Origin: Apostichopus japonicus
Lineage: Eukaryota; Echinodermata; Holothuroidea; Aspidochirotida; Stichopodidae
Reading direction: 5' to 3'
NCBI RefSeq assembly: GCF_037975245.1
Contig: NC_092577.1
Coordinates: 25,231,398-25,295,397, forward strand
Length of the DNA: 64,000 nucleotides
Of the stretch, positions 57,966 to 64,000 are shown one piece after another. The translations under genes were made by a program, and so were the position numbers. Within the stretch, counting starts at the first letter, position 1; every line of letters begins with the position of its first letter. The notes under the pieces are model-generated. The model saw nothing but the letters and a program-made list of their open reading frames with translations, was not told the DNA's origin and did not search any database.

Positions 57966-58717
57966 CGGGTACCCGGATAACCCGTGCAAACACTACTATA
58001 TAGTATATCTTTGCGTTATTAAGATATGTATAAGATTAGCCTAAAACCTCGGCTAATCCCTAATTTCTACTCTTAAGTACACTACCCACTACTACTAGAT
58101 CTAGCCTTGTAGGTTAAACTGGTGCAGGGGCTTGTTTCATCAGTTCATGATTGAAAGGGTCTTATCTGCCCGAGGGCTGAGCTGTGCCCTGCCCCAAGAC
58201 CCGAAATGCCGACTGAAAAATATATTAATAATACTAATAGACTACTGATAGATCTTGATCGAGCCTAGCGCTAGCCTAGACCTAGTAGGAGTAATACCAC
58301 TATGCCTAGTAAAGTAGTAATAGCACTACTTGTAGCCCTAGTAGGAGCGCTTGTTCAGAATCATATTCCTACTTTGACCCCCGTCTTATGACTTATAACT
58401 CCCGTGTATAGAGAGCTAGGCCTACTAAAAGTAAAACAGTAAAACATACCAAAAGTCAACTAAATATTCATCAATTGTTAAAATGAACTGAAAGTCTAAT
58501 TTACAACTTGAGAAAATGTAGAGATACCAACTTTGAAGATAAACTATGATTAATTTAGAACAAAACACAATGGAGATCTATACTATTAACTATAGTCTAT
58601 AGCCTAGCCAACGTACCTATATCCTCTGTAGCTCAAAACTCTCCCACCTCGCCTGTCGGCATTCGTGACAAACGGGATGTTGTTGTTCAGTGCCCGGACG
58701 AGATTCGAATCCATCAT

Positions 58718-59279
58718 GATGTCATGAAACGCTCAAAGACAAAGTACTAGACTATATGCCTAAAATAAAAGTTAGGTTTGCACAGGTGGTTTTGCTTCTA
58801 AAAGTAAAATGCTAGAAAGAACAGAGCTTCTCCTATCACACTATCACTTTCAGTACGTTTCACACCACGTGCATGAGCCATGCGCGTATAGTACGCAGGG
58901 CCTGGGGGGGGGGTTAAAAGCCCCTCAATGTTTCTGTCCCCTTCTAAAAAAAAACCAAGTATGAAGGGAAATGAGAGGGCATAAATAACATTGATTGATT
59001 GATTTTTATTCGCCAAGCTTCCAACATACAACAAAAAGAAATATAAAAGAATAACACTTCAAAATTAAGTCTGCTTGAACAGGTCTGGATAAGCCACGAA
59101 CAGGGGCGGCTATCCCGGGGGGATGGGGGGATCGTCCCCGGCCCCCCGGAAAATTTGAAAACGTGTAACAACAAAAATGTGTAGCAATTAATACTGACTA
59201 AATTAAGACTGCAACACCCTTTTAGGCTCCTGGAGGGTTAAGAGCTAGTGCAGCGTTTAGACTAATATATCTTCTCGGT
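58718..59279. other. No gene; LINE/SINE-like tail at 58,990
   Basis: attgattgattgatttttattcgccaag at 58,990-59,017 looks like the simple-repeat end of a 5'-truncated retroelement on the minus strand. caggggcggc at 59,101 followed by a G run is another transposon-end-like motif. Confidence 0.35.
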
Positions 59280-59950
59280 CGCTATAACCTCCCTCGCAGC
59301 GCGGATCCAGGGGGGAGGCAGAGCGGGCCTTGCCCCCCCCCCCGCCAAAAGAGAGAGAGAGCGAAAAGGAAAAGAAGGGAAGGAGGAAAGGGAAAGAAGA
59401 GGATGAAGAAAGAAGAGGATGAAGAAAAGAAAAGGGGAAAAAGCAGGAGATCCGGGGGACAAAAGGGCCTTGCCTCCTAAGCTGTTGCCCCCCCCCCCTC
59501 TCATCAAAAAGTAAGAGAGAAGGAAAAGAAGGGAAAGAAAAAAGGAAAAGAGGAGACGAAGAGGAGTAAAAAAACAAGAAGAAGAAAAGGGGGAAAAGGA
59601 GATGGGGGGCAAAAGGGCCTTGCCTCTCCCCCCGCCCCCGCCAAAGAAAAAAAAGAGAGGGAAAGGGAAAGAAGAGAGCTAAAAGGGAACACAAAAGAGG
59701 AAGAACAAAAGAAAAGGGTGAAAAGAAGGGGAGATCAGTTGCGATTAATCCGGCCAACAGCGTGTGGATCGGGGGGCGAAAGGCCCTTCCCTCCCCCACC
59801 CCAGCAAAGGGAAAGAGGAGAGAAAGGGACCCCCCAAAAAAGAAAGAAAGGTAGAAGATATCAGTTGCTTTTTTCCCGCCAAGAAGCGTGTAGATCGGGG
59901 GCACTGGCGTACTGATGGAGGGGTGGCTTTTGGGCAGTTGCCCCCCCCCA
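59280..59950. repeat. Tandem repeat, ~155 bp units, strand-biased
   Basis: Five units, each with gatc.gggggg, aaagggccttgcc, a C run and a long purine tract of a/g. Unit starts near 59,298, 59,450, 59,603, 59,767 and 59,895. The 215-codon minus-strand frame rich in F, L, P and S is the pyrimidine strand of this array read through, not a gene. Confidence 0.85.
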
Positions 59951-60059
59951 AATCAAACGTGGTTTATTTCTAACTCGATACCCGGTGATTTACAAAATGT
60001 TGCTGAATTGACATAATTATCCGACATTTTTCATAACTTTTGAGTAAATTCGACTTTGT

Positions 60060-61500
60060 TATGCGTATGTTGGAAAATGACAATTTCATAAATTTACAGT
60101 CAGGCAAGAAATATGCTAATTTAGAGGCCTACATGTCAGGGCCAGCGGAATGGCGGGGCTCGGGGCCTCGAGCTCCCCCTACTTTTTTGGAAAAAGTATA
60201 TTAAAGAAAAATATAAAAAAAAGAAAGACAGAAAGAAAGAAAGAAAGAATAGTGACCTGCCAGTGTCACAGATTAATGACATATCAAAATACGCTCATGT
60301 GACCTTGATTAAATGTGTAAAACCCCAGAACTTTCGGGGGCTCTGCCCCCTTGATCCCACCAAGGGCTATAAGGCGGGCCCCTGGATGCTCAGGTGACGG
60401 TAATTTAATGCCTAAAACCCTAACCCCCCCCCTTGTATTTTCATTTTGGTTTGGCTATTTAAAGTAATTGCTTCTTTTTATTTCGTGTGTGAACCTTTAC
60501 GCATGTATACATATACTTGACTAACTATTATATGTATTTTCTGTCTTTTCTTTAACTTTTCCTGTCTCGAATTAATCAATGTTTAACCTTTTCTGAACCT
60601 GCATGCATATTTATGTTTACATTCCGTATTTTTCCTGTGTGTCTTCTGTATTTATCATTATATCATGCCTCCTTGTTGCTCCCATCCCAAAATAGCTCCC
60701 ATCCCAAAATAAAGTCTCCCGGCATTTTTTGGTTTTATTTTGTTGCACTATACAAACCTTATCAGACCTCCTTACCTATCACTCACTCACTCACTCACTC
60801 ACCCAACAACGAAAAGGACAAGAAATGTTTGGATTATATTCGAATTGCATTTATCTATTTGTGCGCTACGTGATGCAAAACTTTCAGGCCCCCTACCCCC
60901 AAACAAAACACAATTCTAAGGTGCCCCCCCTCTCACCCGTCTCTTGGCAGTAACTAGGCTCATGGTTTAGTCCAACCCCGCTATATAATGTGTAAGTAAT
61001 ATACTAACAGATACTTTCTACAAAAACATTATTGTCGTATCTAAAATAGCAAACTCAGTCCTTAAATAACTTTGATAATGGGCCTGCTTGGTTTACTTAA
61101 TGTCTCAGTGGCGTAGCCTGGATAAGATCAGTCGGGGGCAGGGTGGTGGGGCAAGATTTCCAACAAGGAGGACAGATTACGATATTATGTGTGTAATGTT
61201 TTACTTCGTTTTTCCGTCACCACATGAGCGGGGGATGTCTTTCAGTAATTATCAAAGATAAAAGGTAAAATATAACTACTTTAAAAATAGACAAATATTA
61301 TGGGCCATGTGTCGCCCCTCCCACAGCTATGCCATGGCCATGAGGGTGTCCTTCACGAAATATTTCCCTTTGTTATTATTACGAATAGCGACCCTAACTC
61401 TATATTATGAATAGCACCCTCTTCTCGTTTGATGTATAGCAACCCTCATTTCGTTTTATAAATAGCACTCATTCCGTATTATGAATAACGACCAACAACC
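60060..61500. repeat. Long inverted repeat, right arm
   Basis: Inverse partner of 51,180-52,960. At 61,106 it carries cagtggcgtagcctgg, whose complement is at 51,611-51,633. (actc)n at 60,780-60,800 replaces the G-rich stretch of the left arm. Confidence 0.8.
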
Positions 61501-62118
61501 TGTAAAATGAAAACCAGAAAGCCAAAAGGCTAGATGTGATTCCTTGACTAACTTGTCGTGTTTACAAGGATATTCCAACTATGTTGTGTAGTCCTGAAAT
61601 GCCCCCTACATGCTGTAACTTAATCCAGAAAAACAGTCACAATCATCCAATCTATTCTGTAGGTTCAATAAATGACCTTTGACCTAGGGCTGTGCCGGAT
61701 TGAAGATTAATCGTTACACAAAAGATTAATTGATTAGGAATATCAAGTTCTGATTAATCGAAACCATGAATGGAACAAGTTTCTCGTCTATTTTTCCCAT
61801 CCCGACCACTGTCAAGACATCACACTGAATTGTGATAGGTGAAACTGAGGCAGTCAGCTTTATATATTACGGCAGTAAAACATGTAATGTGCATGTGAAA
61901 TTAGTTATGACCAATTTGGCCGTCCATGTGATACAGTATGTACAATTGCCTAACGGAGCAAACACAAGCAAATTAGATTTAAGCGATTATTATTCGTTTT
62001 TCAAATCGATTAATGGATTCATCGCGAATGCACATCCCTACTATTGTCACCTCAAATTCCTGAACACCCCGTATGTAGCATTGGTGCCCAATGATACTGA
62101 CCTACTGTACTTTCCTAG
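61501..62118. other. No gene recognised
   Basis: Unassigned. The 163-codon plus-strand frame starting at 61,832 owes its length to the minisatellite that follows. Confidence 0.35.
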
Positions 62119-62290
62119 CAACCTGTTCATCACTAATGAAGGAGGTGGTAGCAGCCTGTTCATGACTAATGAAGGGGGTGGTAGCAACCTGTTCATTAGT
62201 AATGAAGGAGATGGTAGCAGCCTGTTCATTAGTAATGAAGGAGGTGGTAGCAGCCTCTCCAAAACTAATGAAGGAATGATAACAACCTGT
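62119..62290. repeat. 33 bp minisatellite, five units
   Basis: Units of cctgttcat.a.taatgaag plus gaggtggtagcag. As 33 is divisible by three, the plus strand reads an 11-residue repeat (LFISNEGGGSS) five times, and the minus strand is open as well. Confidence 0.9.
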
Positions 62291-62423
62291 CCATTACTAA
62301 TGACCTCTTGTGACCTTAGATAACCTTTGACCTGACCCAAAAACAATTATAGAAAACTGACATACCAAGTTGGCATGATGGGTTATAAGGCCAGATTTTA
62401 CATAGGTACCACCTAATGCTTAC

Positions 62424-63956
62424 CGAAAACAATACTGCAAATCTGGACAAGTTGCTTTATCCGCAGAAAGGCGAAGGTAGTCCTCATCATTGTTCTCCAT
62501 CTGAAGGTCGTACTTCAGCGTATCTATGGCAGATGATGGCGAATGTCCAGCGCTGAACAGCTCAAGTAGCTTCTCTCTAGTTGCGTCACTAACATCTCGC
62601 TTTCGGAAGGTGTCAGCACTTGTTATCTCATGGTTATGATTCCATTTCAAGTTAACAACAGTGGGATGACTTGTAATGTGCACATCTTTCGACCTACAAT
62701 GAACAGGGTGAGAAAATGAGGGATTACTCCAAACAAGCCAGTGCACAAGTTATATACAGTTAATAATAATAAAGTCTTGGTCAGAGGTCACATCAGTACA
62801 CATGCTGACATGCACTGCACAGACAGTGTATGGTACAGTCTTTGTAAACCATCATCTACTAGCATCGTAAAACAACTCAAATTCTTCGCCACACAGTCCA
62901 CGCAACAATAAAGTAGTGAAGAATAGGATGTAATTGAACTGTATGCCAAACAGATAGCATTGTGATGTGATCACCTGAGGGGCGTGGTCTGCAAACTGCT
63001 TCGCTGTGAGAATGTGCACTTACAACCATGAACTCATTGAACTGGCTTTTTGGATGAGGTTACCTTTATCATCCTATAGGGGAAATAAATGGTCCAATCA
63101 AAGTATTCTTTGCTTTATCAAAAGTGCATACATGTGTATAGCAAGAAGTAACCATGCTAAACACAATTACCAACATCGAGTTCATTTCATGTTTCCCTGT
63201 TGAATCAATCATACAATCTGAATACTTATCAACCTCTGTTGACTTTAGGTAGGGCTTTCACTTGGTCACTCAAACAAAGTGACGTCTAACAACTTGAACC
63301 AAGTGCTATTCAAGGTGTTTCACATTTAACCAGCAAGTAGGAGAACAATCCATCATATAATTGTACAGAAATGTGGGCAATGCATTCTGTCCTGATGTAG
63401 ACATGGATGCTGACATGGATGGACAGAGCTGCACAACAGTATGTTATATAGCATACTGTATATGCACAGGAACCTGTACCCACTCAGACAGCCTGCAGAG
63501 AAATGACAGCAGCTAATTCAGGGCCAGTTTTACTGGAGTTCCTCACAGGTCCCCAATTAGCACGTGGGTGGAGAGGGACATAGAGATGAAGCACCTTACC
63601 TAAGGACACAACAGAAAAGCTGATTCGTCTTTTACAGGATTCGAACTCATAAACTTCCAATCAACAGTCCACACCTCTACCTACTGAGCTAATCTGATGT
63701 TCAAAGTTCTCAAGTTCTGATTTATGACAGAAATTTGCAACTGATCACCAGCATCGGCAAAATGTGAGTGGTCCAACATGTCGGCCAGATCGTAAGACTC
63801 ATCTAAATCCCACCTTTGACGGCCTCGGACATCAGCACAGGGCCTCTTCTTCACCACTATGTAAAACTTGCTAGGACACTTGGTGTTTTTGGAGCCTTTC
63901 CTCTGATCAGCTGTTAGGGATCGTGGACATGTGTTATGCTGACAATGCAGATCCAC
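62424..63956 (-). pseudogene. MULE/SWIM-type gene fragment
   Basis: Two minus-strand exon pieces. The first starts at 63,956 after attttacag and reads LHCQHNTCPRSLTAD, then NTKCPSKFYIVVKKR, a zinc-binding start like FLYWCH or WRKY-GCM-type modules. It becomes LRTLNIRLAQ and a stop where tRNA-like SINE sequence begins, so its natural end or donor may have been overwritten. The second (62,424-62,693; acceptor ttcattgtag, donor TTTTCG|GTAAGC) reads HPTVVNLKWNHNHEITSAD, FRKRDVSDATREKLLELF and GHSPSSAIDTLKYDLQ, then DKATCPDLQYCF. I recall this combination from invertebrate SWIM-finger, MULE-like multi-copy proteins; that is memory, not a search. Further exons, including the MULE core, would lie at or below 62.4 kb but were not found. 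It may be a fragment. Confidence 0.55.
63470..63712 (-). mobile_element. tRNA-derived SINE
   Basis: On the minus strand tagctcagtagg (A box, plus-strand 63,680-63,691) and agttcgaatcc (B box, 63,637-63,647) are spaced as in a tRNA gene. They are followed by aaaagacgaatcagc and a non-tRNA body with ttaggtaaggtgcttcatct. Position 63,710 is the junction with the coding-like exon of the MULE/SWIM gene. The 3' limit is estimated. Confidence 0.65.
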
Positions 63957-64000
63957 CTGTAAAATAAAATTGAAAAGAGTAAGATCAGGCTTCCGAATGA

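Larger units (their letters stand above)
54187..58717 (-). pseudogene. FLYWCH plus MULE transposase-like gene, three phase-matched exons
   Basis: Exon 1 (58,617-58,717) starts ATGATG and ends LSYRGYR at donor AG|GTACGT. Exon 2 (55,078-56,002) starts after ctactgtag and completes that codon, giving RGYRYSRSNSSQTRIYWRC: a FLYWCH zinc finger (C-x4-C, then HTHAPDDE). It continues through the MULE domain: LYFDGTFRTTP (catalytic D), a MALLGGKTQVHYE block, TMTDFEAALMQAI (D/E) and LGCYFHFCSSLYR. Exon 3 (54,187-54,356) joins in phase as QNLRTDPETERLEAQ and FPPQTWNVHNRDM. Breaks: a frameshift near 55,725, one near 55,436, and a TAA at ~55,195 inside LYR*IQHLGLQV. A last exon is missing. Known family role: Mutator-like transposases and host genes derived from them. 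The breaks indicate a pseudogene unless they are assembly errors. Confidence 0.8.

Noticed and set aside
59257-59904. 215-codon minus-strand frame
   Set aside because: It is the pyrimidine strand of the ~155 bp tandem array; a leucine/phenylalanine/proline run, not a membrane protein.
61832-62323. 163-codon plus-strand frame
   Set aside because: Length comes from the 33 bp minisatellite; the part before it shows no domain.
1-64000. CRISPR array, bacterial operon or prophage
   Set aside because: Intron-bearing, retrotransposon-rich sequence with no bacterial-style genes; tandem repeats present are minisatellites without unique spacers of constant length.

Overview
This is a repeat-dense animal nuclear genome segment. 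Genes have spliceosomal introns (GT donors, AG acceptors, phase-matched exons), and the mobile elements are LINEs, Ty3/gypsy elements, a tRNA-headed SINE, hAT-, MULE- and DDE-type transposase relatives and a Crypton-type tyrosine recombinase. The mix, and ORF2 resembling Tx1-type LINEs, suggests an invertebrate deuterostome, perhaps an echinoderm; that placement is inference. I found no intact host housekeeping gene. Almost every recognisable protein is transposon-derived, and most reading frames carry stops or frameshifts.

Layout. 1-2.4 kb: dispersed repeats. 2.4-5.4 kb (+): decayed multi-exon gene with zinc fingers, an acidic region and a tyrosine-recombinase domain; one intron holds a LINE 3' fragment with a target-site duplication (TSD). 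5.4-9.9 kb: dispersed and tandem repeats, including a ~203 bp array. 9.9-11.6 kb (+): an ORF1-only, internally deleted LINE. 12.2-14.6 kb (+): a decayed two-ORF LINE that runs into an exon of a kinase-like gene (14.6-16.7 kb, -). 17.6-22.1 kb: minisatellites and unassigned DNA.

22.1-36.4 kb is a nested stack. An old gypsy element (-) is split by a younger gypsy (22,465-32,021, short LTRs, 5 bp TSD). That one is split by a 4.9 kb, nearly intact LINE (22,973-27,870, 17 bp TSD) and by a LINE 3' fragment (30,122-30,656, 10 bp TSD). The old element also holds a second copy of the ORF1-only LINE and borders another LINE fragment. 38.1-40.6 kb: a third gypsy pol (-), lacking gag.

41.9-64 kb carries a row of decayed transposase-like or chromatin-type genes: a DDE transposase-like gene with a C-terminal C2H2 finger (-), a BEN-domain gene (+), a hAT C-terminus (-), a FLYWCH plus MULE gene (-, three phase-matched exons) and a second MULE/SWIM-type gene (-). 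The FLYWCH/MULE gene lies between two long inverted repeat arms (51.2-53.0 and 60.1-61.5 kb), and its first intron holds a 1 kb foldback element with nested inverted repeats.

These genes do not form one pathway. The window is a record of successive insertions whose order can be read from interrupted frames and target duplications. The most informative signals are a compensatory base change in a LINE 3'-terminal hairpin, a non-autonomous LINE family defined by two copies with the same ORF2 deletion, and the phase-consistent exons of the transposase-derived genes.
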